Of a stretch of DNA of 64,000 nt, positions 27,804-36,934 are shown one piece after another; the first letter of the stretch is position 1; the number at the start of each line of letters is the position of its first letter. Position numbers and translations under genes: made by a program. Under the pieces are notes generated by a model. It did no database searches. It was not told the origin of the DNA and worked only from the letters and a program-made list of their open reading frames with translations. The DNA lies in the NCBI RefSeq assembly GCF_003030345.1, contig NZ_CP028158.1, positions 7,130,001-7,194,000 on the forward strand, read 5' to 3'. This DNA comes from Plantactinospora sp. BC1 (lineage in GTDB: Bacteria; Actinomycetota; Actinomycetes; Mycobacteriales; Micromonosporaceae).

Positions 27804-27832
27804 TTGACACGCGGCCATTTCGTACGTACGTT
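27804..27832 (+). promoter_or_regulatory. Sigma-70-like promoter of the GH20 gene
   Basis: TTGACA (27804-27809) and TACGTT (27827-27832) are separated by 17 bases. They lie 52 bases upstream of the GTG start. This is the closest match to a housekeeping promoter that I found in the window. Confidence 0.6.
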
Positions 27833-27883
27833 TCATGAGATTTGCCCGGAAATCACCTGCGGCTCCCCCCGGAGAGATCTGCC

Positions 27884-29572
27884 GTGCGACCTACCACCTT
27901 TCAGTCCCGGTCCACCCGCACCCCGGCCGACACCCCGCCCCGACTGACCGACGTGCTCCCCGCCCCCGCCCGGGTCGAGCCGGCCGCCGGGGTGGAGTTC
28001 ATCCTGACCCCCGGCACGACGATCCGGACCACCCCCGGCCCCGAGGCGAGCGCCGTCGGCCGACACCTGGCGGAGCTGCTGCGCCGCCCCACCGGCTATC
28101 CGCTGCCCGTGGTCACCGCCGGCCAGGCCGACGGGCCCGGCGGGATCTCCCTGCTGCTCACCGGCGACGACGGATCGACCGGCCGCTCCCGGAAGCCGCA
28201 GCCCGGCGGCGCCGGCTCGGCCGAGGGCTACCACCTGGAGATCAACTCCTCCGGCGTGGTGGCCCGGGCCAGCACCGCCGCCGGCCTCTTCTACGCGGTG
28301 CAGACGCTGCGGCAACTGCTGCCGCCCAAGATCGAGTCCGCCCGGCGGCAGCCCGGCCCGTGGGCGATCCCCGGCGGCACCATCGAGGACCAGCCCCGGT
28401 TCGGCTACCGGGGCGCGATGCTCGACGTGGCCCGGCACTTCTTCGCCGTACCGCACGTGCTGCGCTTCGTCGACCACCTGGCCCGGTACAAGCTCAACCA
28501 CCTGCACCTGCACCTCACCGACGACCAGGGCTGGCGGATCGCCGTCGACTCCTGGCCCCGACTGGCCAGCATCGGCGGATCCACCGAGGTGGACGGCGGC
28601 CCCGGCGGCTACTACACCAAGGAGCAATACGCCGAGATCGTCGCGTACGCGGCCGCCCGGCACATCACCGTCGTACCCGAGATCGACCTGCCCGGGCACA
28701 CCAACGCGGCGCTGAACGCGTACGCCGAACTCGCCCCGGACGGCGTCGCGCCACCGGAGTACACCGGCACCGACGTCGGGTTCAGCGCGGTCGCCGTCGA
28801 CAACGAGCGGACCTACCGGTTCATCGACGACGTACTCGGCGAGGTCGCCGCGCTCACCCCCGGCCGCTACCTGCACGTCGGCGGCGACGAGGCGTTCACC
28901 CTGGACCGGGCCGCCTACACCCGGTTCATGAACCGGGTCCAGCGGATCGTCACCGGGCACGGCAAGCGGGTGCTCGGCTGGCACCAGCTCGCCGTCGCCG
29001 AGCACAGCGCCGGCCGGGTCGTCCAGTACTGGGGCACCGCGACCGAGGACCCGACGGTGGCGGCGGCGGTCCGGGACGGCGCGAAGCTGCTGCTCTCCCC
29101 CGGCAACCGCAGCTACCTCGACATGAAGTACTCGGCGACCACCCTGCTGGGCAAGGACTGGGCCGGGCTGGTCGAGGTCCGCGACGCGTACGACTGGGAT
29201 CCCGGCGACTACCTGGCCGGGGTACCGGCCGAGGCGGTGCTCGGGGTGGAGGCGCCGCTCTGGACGGAGACGATCCGGACTGTCGGCGACATCGAGTTCA
29301 TGACCTTCCCCCGGCTGCCGGCCATCGCCGAGCTGGGCTGGTCGCCGGCACGGGCCCGGGACTGGGCGGACTTCCGGCTGCGGCTGGCCGGCCAGGGCGT
29401 GCGCTGGAGCACGGCCGGGATCACCTTCCACCGCTCGCCCGACGTGCCGTGGGCGGGCGCTCCGGTCGTACCCGAGCCCCGGCCCGCCGGATCGACGGCG
29501 CGCGGCGGCGCAGCGGCGCCGGCCGGAGACGCGCCGCCGCCCGCCGACGACCAGCCGGTGCCGATCGCCTGA
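27884..29572 (+). CDS. Beta-N-acetylhexosaminidase (GH20)
   Basis: This glycoside hydrolase removes terminal GlcNAc or GalNAc residues, for example from chitin fragments. I use the GTG at 27884 (GGAGAG nine bases upstream), giving 562 residues. The GH20b domain is followed by the catalytic barrel: YRGAMLDVARHFF, LHLTDDQGWRI, VPEIDLPGHTNAAL and YLHVGGDEAF; the Asp-Glu pair in the last is the substrate-assisted catalytic pair. EAPLWTE and FPRLPAIAELGW complete the site. No signal peptide is visible, so it may act in the cytosol on imported sugars. The last 45 residues are Pro/Ala-rich. A LacI-like operator lies upstream. Confidence 0.93.
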   Translation: MRPTTFQSRSTRTPADTPPRLTDVLPAPARVEPAAGVEFILTPGTTIRTTPGPEASAVGRHLAELLRRPTGYPLPVVTAGQADGPGGISLLLTGDDGSTGRSRKPQPGGAGSAEGYHLEINSSGVVARASTAAGLFYAVQTLRQLLPPKIESARRQPGPWAIPGGTIEDQPRFGYRGAMLDVARHFFAVPHVLRFVDHLARYKLNHLHLHLTDDQGWRIAVDSWPRLASIGGSTEVDGGPGGYYTKEQYAEIVAYAAARHITVVPEIDLPGHTNAALNAYAELAPDGVAPPEYTGTDVGFSAVAVDNERTYRFIDDVLGEVAALTPGRYLHVGGDEAFTLDRAAYTRFMNRVQRIVTGHGKRVLGWHQLAVAEHSAGRVVQYWGTATEDPTVAAAVRDGAKLLLSPGNRSYLDMKYSATTLLGKDWAGLVEVRDAYDWDPGDYLAGVPAEAVLGVEAPLWTETIRTVGDIEFMTFPRLPAIAELGWSPARARDWADFRLRLAGQGVRWSTAGITFHRSPDVPWAGAPVVPEPRPAGSTARGGAAAPAGDAPPPADDQPVPIA

Positions 29573-29619
29573 CCGGGTCGGTCGGTCGCCTGCTCGTGCT
29601 CGGTCGGGTGGGCGCAGAC

Positions 29620-29636
29620 GGGGCAGCTCGACAGTC
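29620..29636 (+). repeat. Copy A of a dispersed 17-base motif
   Basis: GGGGCAGCTCGACAGTC occurs here, at 51074-51090 on the same strand, and at 49908-49924 on the opposite strand. Similarity extends upstream (GTGGGCGCA or a near match). All three copies lie in or beside non-coding DNA. The function is unknown. Confidence 0.7.
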
Positions 29637-29640
29637 CCCG

Positions 29641-29682
29641 GACCGAATGACATGTCGGGACGACCGAATGACATGTCGGGAC
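29641..29682 (+). repeat. Perfect 21-bp tandem duplication
   Basis: Two identical 21-base units that begin GACCGAATGAC lie head to tail between the convergent GH20 and dusB genes. Each contains the palindrome GACATGTC. The perfect identity suggests a recent duplication or a paired protein-binding site. Confidence 0.85.
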
Positions 29683-29727
29683 CACGGTCGAACTCCCCGG
29701 CGGTCTTGCCGGCCCCGCGCGCGGTGC

Positions 29728-29744
29728 GGCGGCGCTCAGCCGCC
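29728..29744 (-). terminator. Hairpin overlapping the dusB stop codon
   Basis: GGCGGC (29728-29733) and GCCGCC (29739-29744) pair around a five-base loop that includes the dusB stop codon. It could serve as terminator for the leftward genes, though the stem is short and has no T-tract. Confidence 0.35.
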
Positions 29745-30926
29745 GGAGTCGGCGAGTTCCGCGCCGGCCGGCACCTCGGCGCTGTCCCGGTCGGCCAGCC
29801 AGCCGTCCGGCAGGAAGACCTTGCCCGGCGAGTTCGTCCGGCCCCGGGGCTGGCCGAGCGTCTCCAGCGGGAACGGCTCGGCCGGGTCGAGCTTGCCGAG
29901 CAGGTCGTCCAGCTCAGCCAGGCTGTTCACCATCGCCAGGGCCCGGCGCAGCTCGCCGCCGACCGGGAAACCCTTCAGATACCAGGCGACGTGCTTGCGG
30001 AAGTCGACGCAGCCGTCCCGCTCCGCGGTGTCGGGCCGGTCGCCTCCGGCGAACCACTCGACCAGCAGCTCGGCGTGCCGGCGCATGGTCGCCGCGACCT
30101 CGCCGAGGGCCGGCAGCCGGCGTACGGGGCGGCCGTCGAAGGCCGCCGCCAGGTCCGCGAAGAGCCAGGGCCGGCCGAGGCAGCCACGACCGACCACCAC
30201 ACCGTCCGCCCCGGTGTGCGCGACCATCCGCAGCGCGTCGTCGCCCTCCCAGATGTCGCCGTTGCCGAGTACCGGCACGTCCAGCGCCTGCTTCAGGGTG
30301 CCGATCGCGTCCCAGTCCGCCGTACCGGAGTACCGCTGCGCGGCCGTACGCCCGTGCAGCGCGACCGCCGCCACCCCGGCCTCCTGGGCGGCGAGCCCCG
30401 CCTCCACGTACGTCAGGTGGTCGTCGTCGATGCCCTTGCGCATCTTGACCGTCACCGGCACCCCGGCAGGGGCGGCCGCCTCGACCGCCGCCCGGACGAT
30501 CCGGGCGAAGAGCCGGCGCCGCCACGGCAGCGCGGCCCCACCGCCCTTGCGGGTGACCTTCGGCACCGGGCAGCCGAAGTTCAGGTCCACGTGGTCGGCG
30601 AGGTCCTCCTCGACCACCATCCGGACCGCCGCCGCCGTCACCTCCGGGTCGATCCCGTAGAGCTGGAGGCTGCGCGGCCGCTCGTCGCCACCGAACGCCA
30701 CCATCCGGAGCGTCTTCGGGTTCCGCTCGACCAGCGCCCGGGTGGTGACCATCTCGCAGACGTAGAGGCCACCGCCCTGTTCCCGACAGAGGCGCCGGAA
30801 GGCGACATTCGTGATCCCGGCCATCGGGGCGAGCACCACCGGCGGCCAGACCGGATGCCCGCCCAGCTTCAGCGGGCGGGCAGCGGCCGGTGGCGCGAGG
30901 TCGGTCGTGGTCACGCGTTCGAGCAT
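29736..30926 (-). CDS. dusB: tRNA-dihydrouridine synthase
   Basis: This FMN enzyme reduces uridines in the D-loop of tRNA. The 396-residue protein starts MLERVTTTDL and shows PVVLAPMAGITNVAFRRLC, the catalytic-cysteine stretch DLNFGCPVPKVTRKGGGAAL, VKMRKGIDDDH, ALHGRTAAQRYSG and GNGDIWEGDDAL, all typical of DusB-type enzymes (the third motif is the TIM-barrel FMN site). The C-terminal helical domain is complete. It follows glyS by 59 bases on the same strand and may share its transcript. Confidence 0.94.
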   Translation of the reverse strand: MLERVTTTDLAPPAAARPLKLGGHPVWPPVVLAPMAGITNVAFRRLCREQGGGLYVCEMVTTRALVERNPKTLRMVAFGGDERPRSLQLYGIDPEVTAAAVRMVVEEDLADHVDLNFGCPVPKVTRKGGGAALPWRRRLFARIVRAAVEAAAPAGVPVTVKMRKGIDDDHLTYVEAGLAAQEAGVAAVALHGRTAAQRYSGTADWDAIGTLKQALDVPVLGNGDIWEGDDALRMVAHTGADGVVVGRGCLGRPWLFADLAAAFDGRPVRRLPALGEVAATMRRHAELLVEWFAGGDRPDTAERDGCVDFRKHVAWYLKGFPVGGELRRALAMVNSLAELDDLLGKLDPAEPFPLETLGQPRGRTNSPGKVFLPDGWLADRDSAEVPAGAELADSGG

Positions 30927-30985
30927 GGCACGTCCGTGCGGGACCTCGGTGACCAGGCGGGCCGGGCCGGCCGGACGCCGCCGGG

Positions 30986-32365
<1,380 letters not shown>

Positions 32366-32572
32366 GGCTACCTCCTACACCGGCTGGCGGCCGGCGGGGA
32401 CTTCTTCGGGACGGTCAGGGAAACAGGCGGACAGGGACGGCACTCGGACCTGGATCGGGCGGTACTCCGCACAACGGTACGGTCGCCTGCGGCCCGAGCC
32501 CAGCAGATTACTCCACCTCGGCGGCCGTACCGCCGCCGCCCGGCGGGCCGGCACGGTTCATCCGATGTCGCG

Positions 32573-33274
32573 TCATCTGATGTCGCAGACCCGCAATCCG
32601 CCGGTGGTCTGGTCCTGGTCCAGCAGGGCCTGGAGGTTGTCCTGTCCCCCGCCGGCATAGGTGACGTCCACCGGCACGCTCAACTCGCTGGTCAACGACA
32701 CGTCGCCGATCCGGAACGAGTCGATCTCCGGCTCGGCGCTGACCCGGCGCTCGAACTCGGCCGGCGACTCCCGCTGCCGGGCGGAGTCGCAGAGCAGGTC
32801 GTACGCCTTGCGGAAGTCCCCGTCGTCGAGCGCGTCGAAGTAGTCGGTCACCACCGTCCTGGCCTGCTCGTTCAACGCCTGCGAGCCGGAGATCAACAGG
32901 CCGACCAGCGCCGCTCCGCCACCGCCGCAGAAGAGGACGACGGCGAGGGCGGCCACCCCGAGCCCGAGCCACAACCGCGCCCCACGCCCCTCGCTGGGCG
33001 GCGCGGCGAAGAGCGGCTCGGCACCGGGGCCCGGCGGCGGCGCCGGCACACTCGGCGGCGGCGGCCCGTACCCGGCGGGTGGCAGACCATATCCGGCGGG
33101 TGGCGGCGGCCCGTACCCGCCGGGCGGCGGGCCATATCCGGGCGGCGGACCGTATCCGGCGGGCGGCGATGGCGGGCCGGGCTGCGGGGCGGCGCCACCG
33201 GGTGGGGCCGGGTCGTCGGCCCGGACGGGCTCGGGTGGGGACGACGGCCCGCCGGGCGGTCCGGGAACGGTCAT
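32573..33274 (-). CDS. Pro/Gly/Tyr-rich single-pass membrane protein with DUF4878-like domain
   Basis: This 233-residue protein has an N-terminal cytosolic region of about 110 residues made of imperfect GYGPPP repeats, one membrane segment (LGLGVAALAVVLFCGGGGAA) and an extracellular domain of about 105 residues. That domain (VVTDYFDALDDGDFRKAYDLLC) resembles the NTF2-like DUF4878 fold common in actinobacterial surface proteins. The repeat region is encoded by a low-complexity tract at about 33050-33180. No partner gene is evident. The function is unknown. Confidence 0.8.
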   Translation of the reverse strand: MTVPGPPGGPSSPPEPVRADDPAPPGGAAPQPGPPSPPAGYGPPPGYGPPPGGYGPPPPAGYGLPPAGYGPPPPSVPAPPPGPGAEPLFAAPPSEGRGARLWLGLGVAALAVVLFCGGGGAALVGLLISGSQALNEQARTVVTDYFDALDDGDFRKAYDLLCDSARQRESPAEFERRVSAEPEIDSFRIGDVSLTSELSVPVDVTYAGGGQDNLQALLDQDQTTGGLRVCDIR

Positions 33275-33303
33275 GGGGCAAGGGTAGTGCCCGGCGCATC
33301 ACC

Positions 33304-33342
33304 GGCCGGAGTCAGCGGCCGGAGTCAGCGGCCGGAGTCAGC
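33304..33342 (-). repeat. 13-bp tandem repeat across a stop codon
   Basis: Three perfect copies of GGCCGGAGTCAGC run from 33304 to 33342. On the minus strand each carries a TGA. The second copy supplies the stop codon of the ABM protein gene, so a change in copy number would alter the C-terminus. Confidence 0.9.
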
Positions 33343-33666
33343 GGCCCGGTCGCTCGGGGTGACTTCGACCTGGCCGTCCGGTTCGGCGCTGGCCAGCGTC
33401 TCGTACGCGGAGGGCTCGTCCAGCGACTCGGCGAGCAACGGAGTGGCGTTGACCTTGACGTCGAAGGCGCCGAGGGCCCGCCGGTAGGTACCGACCGACT
33501 CCCACTCGGTGACCAGGCACCAGTGCCGGGGGTCGTCGAGGGCCCGCAGCAGTTGGCCCCGGCGGTATCCCGGCCGGGCGGCGAGGGCGGCCAGCGCGGC
33601 GTGCGCCCGTTCCGTGAAGGTTCCGGCGGTCTCCTCGGCCACCACGAAGCGGTTGGTCACCAGCAC
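33325..33666 (-). CDS. Antibiotic biosynthesis monooxygenase (ABM) domain protein
   Basis: This 113-residue protein has the dimeric ferredoxin-like ABM fold: VTNRFVVAEETAGTFTERAH, then GYRRGQLLRALDDPRHWCLV and TEWESVGTYRRAL. The family includes heme-degrading IsdG/HmoA-type enzymes and quinone monooxygenases, and members with EFxxRW-like motifs degrade heme; I do not see such a motif clearly. The GTG at 33666 follows AGGAGGCGTAC. The C-terminus (ADSGR) is encoded by the 13-bp repeat. It is divergent from the small membrane protein gene. Confidence 0.82.
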   Translation of the reverse strand: MLVTNRFVVAEETAGTFTERAHAALAALAARPGYRRGQLLRALDDPRHWCLVTEWESVGTYRRALGAFDVKVNATPLLAESLDEPSAYETLASAEPDGQVEVTPSDRAADSGR

Positions 33667-33761
33667 GTACGCCTCCTGCCGGGTGCCGGGGCCCGGCGAG
33701 CTGGGGTGTCGCTGACGACAGCTCACCGGCCCGGGCACCGAGATCTCGTAGAGTCTGTGGA

Positions 33762-34019
33762 ATGCAGCGTACGCAGAGCGTTCTGCTGACCCGCCTGGCC
33801 CGGGTCAACCCCACGGGTGTGTTCCTGGCCGCCCTGGCGCTGATGCTGGTCGCCCTCTTCGCGCCGGGGATCGTCGGCGGTGCGCTGCTGCTGGCGATCG
33901 CGGCCGGGCTGGCCGCGCTGCTGGTGACCACCTGGCCGGTGCAGCGCCCGGCGACCCGGATCCTCCGGCTGGTGATCCTGACCCTGCTGGTCGGTGCCGC
34001 GCTGATGAAGATCCTCTGA
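33762..34019 (+). CDS. Small membrane protein, probably DUF6703
   Basis: This 85-residue protein has a basic N-terminus (MQRTQSVLLTRLARVNPTG) and three close hydrophobic stretches: VFLAALALMLVALFAPG, VGGALLLAIAAGLAALLV and ILRLVILTLLVGAALM. It matches what I recall of the DUF6703 family of actinobacteria. The function is unknown. There is no Shine-Dalgarno sequence, but TAGAGT (33749-33754) lies seven bases before the ATG, so the transcript is probably leaderless. Confidence 0.75.
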   Translation: MQRTQSVLLTRLARVNPTGVFLAALALMLVALFAPGIVGGALLLAIAAGLAALLVTTWPVQRPATRILRLVILTLLVGAALMKIL

Positions 34020-34092
34020 TGGCCACCCGCCAGCTGCCGGTTTCCCGACCGGTGCCGAGCGCATGACGCGGTTCCATGCAAGCATGCGTTTT

Positions 34093-34113
34093 TGACAATC
34101 ATTCTCATTGTCG
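34093..34113 (+). promoter_or_regulatory. Zur box upstream of znuA
   Basis: TGACAAT and ATTGTCG face each other across CATTCTC, so GACAAT/ATTGTC form perfect six-base arms. This agrees with the pattern of actinobacterial Zur boxes. It lies 16 bases before the znuA start, where zinc-loaded Zur would block transcription of the znuACB-arsR-zur genes. Confidence 0.75.
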
Positions 34114-34128
34114 CGGAGAGTGGATGAC

Positions 34129-35112
34129 ATGGTGATCCGCTCCGCCCTCCGTACCGTCGCCCTTACCACCACCGGCCTGCTCGCGCTGGCCGGCGCCGCC
34201 GCCTGTGGCAACGACGGCAGCGGCGCCGACCCCGACCGGGTCGACGTCGTCGCCGCCTTCTATCCCCTCCAGTTCGTCACCGAACGTGTCGGCGGGGACG
34301 CCGTCCGGGTGACCAACCTCGCCAAGCCCGGCGCCGAGCCGCACGACCTGGAACTCAACCCGGGCCAGGTCGGCCAGGTCAGCGACGCCGAACTGGTCGT
34401 CTACCTCGCCGGCTTCCAGCCGAACGTGGACGAGGCGGTGCAGCAGCAGGCCGAGGACCGGGCCTTCGACGTGGCCACCGTGCAGCCGCTGCTGGCCGCC
34501 ACCGCCGGCGGACACGAACACGAGGGCGAAGACGGACACGAGGGAGAAGACGGACACGAGGGCCAGGGCGCCGAGCAGGCGGAGGGCGCGGCCGGCAAGG
34601 ACCCGCACGTCTGGCTGGACCCGACCCGGCTCGCCGGGATCGCCGACAAGCTGGCCGAGCGGCTCGGCACGGTCGACCCGGACCGGGCCGCCGACTACAC
34701 CGCCCGGGCGAAGGCGCTCCGCACCGAACTGGAGACCCTCGATTCCGAGTACGCCAAGGGCCTGGCGAACTGCCAGCGGCGTGAACTGGTGACCAGCCAC
34801 ACCGCCTTCGGGTACCTGGCCGAGCGCTACCGGCTGGAGCAGATCGGCATCTCCGGGCTGACCCCGGAGGACGAGCCGGCCCCGCAGCGGCTGGCCGAGG
34901 TGGCCGCCGAGGCCCGGGAGCACAACACGAGCACGATCTTCTTCGAGACCCTGGTCAGCCCGAAGGTCGCCGAGACGATCGCCCGGGAGGTCGGGGCGAA
35001 GACCGCCGTACTGGATCCGATCGAGGGCCTGCAACCCGGCAGTACCGGGGACTACCTTTCGGTGATGCGCAGCAACCTCGCGGCCCTGAGGACCGGACTG
35101 GGATGCTCATGA
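34129..35112 (+). CDS. znuA: Zinc ABC transporter substrate-binding lipoprotein
   Basis: This surface lipoprotein captures Zn2+ for the ZnuBC importer. I use the ATG 34129 (GGAGAG eight bases upstream), giving 327 residues with a lipobox Cys near residue 26. Family zinc ligands are visible: EPHDLELNP (His72), KDPHVWLDP (His160) and TSHTAFGYLAERY. Between them a loop near residues 128-145 contains three imperfect HEGEDG repeats, the His/acid-rich flexible loop typical of zinc-binding proteins. It is repressed through the Zur box just upstream. Confidence 0.95.
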   Translation: MVIRSALRTVALTTTGLLALAGAAACGNDGSGADPDRVDVVAAFYPLQFVTERVGGDAVRVTNLAKPGAEPHDLELNPGQVGQVSDAELVVYLAGFQPNVDEAVQQQAEDRAFDVATVQPLLAATAGGHEHEGEDGHEGEDGHEGQGAEQAEGAAGKDPHVWLDPTRLAGIADKLAERLGTVDPDRAADYTARAKALRTELETLDSEYAKGLANCQRRELVTSHTAFGYLAERYRLEQIGISGLTPEDEPAPQRLAEVAAEAREHNTSTIFFETLVSPKVAETIAREVGAKTAVLDPIEGLQPGSTGDYLSVMRSNLAALRTGLGCS

Positions 35113-35876
35113 CCGGACCTGTCGTCACTGTGCAGCACGGCGTGGTCGCCTACGACGACCGGGCCGTGCTGCGCGGCGTCTCCCTGCGGGTCGACCCCGG
35201 CGAGGTGGTCGCCGTACTCGGCGCCAACGGCTCCGGCAAGTCCACCCTGATCCGGGCGATCCTCGGGCTGGTGCCGCTGGCCGCCGGGACGGTCACCCTG
35301 TTCGGCACCCCGCAGCGCCGGTTCCGGCAGTGGGCCCGGATCGGGTACGTGCCACAGCGGATGGGCGCCGGCAGCGGCGTACCGGCGACCGTGGCCGAGG
35401 TGGTCGCCTCCGGACGGCTGGCCCGGCGCGGCGTGTTCCGGCCGCCGGGGCGGGTCGACCGGACGGCGGTGGCCGAGGCGCTGGCGGCGGTCGGGCTCGC
35501 CGACCGGGCCGGTGACCCGGTGGCCACCCTCTCCGGCGGGCAGCAGCAGCGCACGCTGATCGCCCGGGCCCTCGCCGGCCGGCCGGAGCTGCTGGTCCTC
35601 GACGAGCCGACCGCCGGGGTCGACTCGGCCAGCCAGGACGCCTTCGCCGAGGCGCTGCGCGGGTTCGTCGCCGGTGGCGGGACGGTGCTGCTGGTCGCGC
35701 ACGAACTCGGGCCACTGGCCGGGGTGATCACCCGGGCGGTGGTCGTACACGAGGGAACGATCGCGCACGACGGCGCGGTACCGGAACCGGCCGGGCACCA
35801 CGCGGCGCCCGGACACGAGCACGTCCACCCGCACGCGCCGGAGGAGTCGACAGGGATGTGGGGCAGCCGGCCGTGA
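35109..35876 (+). CDS. znuC: Zinc ABC transporter ATP-binding protein
   Basis: This ATPase energises zinc uptake. It has Walker A GANGSGKST, Q-loop VPQRMG, signature LSGGQQQR, Walker B LLVLDEPTAGVD and the H-loop LVAHELG. I use the ATG 35109, which overlaps the znuA stop as ATGA; an in-frame ATG two codons earlier is also possible. The C-terminus is His-rich (HHAAPGHEHVHPH), which may bind zinc. Its stop codon lies inside the dispersed repeat that precedes znuB. Confidence 0.95.
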   Translation: MTGPVVTVQHGVVAYDDRAVLRGVSLRVDPGEVVAVLGANGSGKSTLIRAILGLVPLAAGTVTLFGTPQRRFRQWARIGYVPQRMGAGSGVPATVAEVVASGRLARRGVFRPPGRVDRTAVAEALAAVGLADRAGDPVATLSGGQQQRTLIARALAGRPELLVLDEPTAGVDSASQDAFAEALRGFVAGGGTVLLVAHELGPLAGVITRAVVVHEGTIAHDGAVPEPAGHHAAPGHEHVHPHAPEESTGMWGSRP

Positions 35877-35958
35877 GCGAGCGAAGCGAGCGAATCAGCA
35901 AGCACAGTGTCGATGTGCCTCATGCCGGCACGGAGCGCAGCGGAGGGCCGGCATGAGT
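35873..35958 (+). repeat. 86-bp dispersed repeat carrying the znuB start codon (copy 1)
   Basis: This element begins GTGAGCGAGCG and ends GCCGGCATGAGT. A second copy at 58119-58204 has the same length and differs at only about a dozen positions. It contains the znuC stop at one end and, at the other, GCGGAG plus the ATG of znuB. The arms CTCATGCCGGC (35919-35929) and GCCGGCATGAG (35947-35957) are perfect 11-base complements, so the start codon sits in a hairpin whose 17-base loop holds the ribosome site. Confidence 0.85.
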
Positions 35959-36915
35959 CTCTTCCAGTACGACTTCATGATCAGAGCCCTGGTCGGGGCG
36001 CTGGTGATCGGGCTGACCGCCCCGGCGCTCGGCATCTATCTGGTGCAGCGCCGGATGTCGCTGATCGGTGACGGGGTCGGACACGTCGCGCTGACCGGGG
36101 TCGGGGTCGGGCTGCTGCTCGACCGGTCCCCGGTGCTGACGGCGGTGATCGTCGCCGCGGTCGCCGCGATCGGCATCGAGCTGATCCGGGAACGCGGCCG
36201 GACCTCCGGCGACGTCGCCCTGGCGATGCTCTTCTACGGCGGCATCGCCGGTGGCGTGATGCTGGTCGGGCTCTCCGGCAGCCGGAGCAACGCCAACCTG
36301 ATGGCGTACCTCTTCGGCTCGCTGACCACGACGTCGCCGCAGGATCTGGTGGTGATCGTGGTCCTCGCGGCGGTGGTCCTGACCGCCATGGTCGCGTTGC
36401 GCCCGGCGCTCTTCGCGATCTGTCACGACGAGGAGTACGCCCGGGTCTCCGGCCTGCCGGTCCGGGCGCTGAACCTGCTGCTCGCGGTGACCACGGCGGT
36501 GACCGTGACCATCGCGATGCGGGCGGTCGGGCTGCTGCTGATCAGCGCCCTGATGGTGGTGCCGGTGGCCACCGCGCAGCTGTTCACCCGGGGCTTCCTC
36601 GGCACCATGCTCGCCGCGATGGGGCTCGGGTTGCTCGCCTCCGGCTCCGGGGTGTGGCTGGCCGGCACCGCCAACACCGCGCTCGGGGCCACCATCGTGA
36701 TCCTGGCGATCGGGCTCTTCCTGGTGGCCTCGGTGGCCGTGGCGGTACGCCGGGCGGTGGCCCGACGCCGTGCCGTGCCCGGGCCGGATCCGCACGTCGA
36801 ACCCTGTGACGTGGTGCTCGACGCCGCCCGGCAAGCCGCCCAGGACCCGGCCCCGTCGACCGGGCCGGTCCCGGTTGACCTTGGAACCGCGCACCGAACG
36901 GCGGTACGCCGTTAA
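35953..36915 (+). CDS. znuB: Zinc ABC transporter permease
   Basis: This 320-residue membrane protein is the zinc channel. About eight hydrophobic segments follow the ABC-3 pattern: MIRALVGALVIGLTAPALG, VQRRMSLIGDGVGHVALTGV and VGLLLISALMVVPVATAQL. The tail from about residue 275 is soluble and basic. The ATG lies inside the 86-bp dispersed repeat and is predicted to be part of a hairpin, so its translation may be limited or coupled to znuC. The TAA stop is 20 bases before the ArsR-type gene. Confidence 0.94.
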   Translation: MSLFQYDFMIRALVGALVIGLTAPALGIYLVQRRMSLIGDGVGHVALTGVGVGLLLDRSPVLTAVIVAAVAAIGIELIRERGRTSGDVALAMLFYGGIAGGVMLVGLSGSRSNANLMAYLFGSLTTTSPQDLVVIVVLAAVVLTAMVALRPALFAICHDEEYARVSGLPVRALNLLLAVTTAVTVTIAMRAVGLLLISALMVVPVATAQLFTRGFLGTMLAAMGLGLLASGSGVWLAGTANTALGATIVILAIGLFLVASVAVAVRRAVARRRAVPGPDPHVEPCDVVLDAARQAAQDPAPSTGPVPVDLGTAHRTAVRR

Positions 36916-36916
36916 C

Positions 36917-36929
36917 AACGGTTACCGTT
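36917..36929 (+). promoter_or_regulatory. Palindrome over a leaderless promoter of the ArsR gene
   Basis: AACGGT and ACCGTT face each other around a single T. The element contains TACCGT (36923-36928), a TAnnnT -10 sequence six bases before the GTG of the ArsR/SmtB gene. Autoregulation by that sensor would fit. The palindrome is short. Confidence 0.45.
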
Positions 36930-36934
36930 ACGGG

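Larger units (their letters stand above)
27498..27883. other. Divergent regulatory region between ppdK and GH20
   Basis: This 386-base gap has no supported gene. It contains an inverted repeat close to ppdK (27517-27532), a LacI-like operator (27692-27705) and a well-formed promoter for the GH20 gene (27804-27832); the last two are listed separately. The middle (27600-27690) shows no clear structure. Confidence 0.6.
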
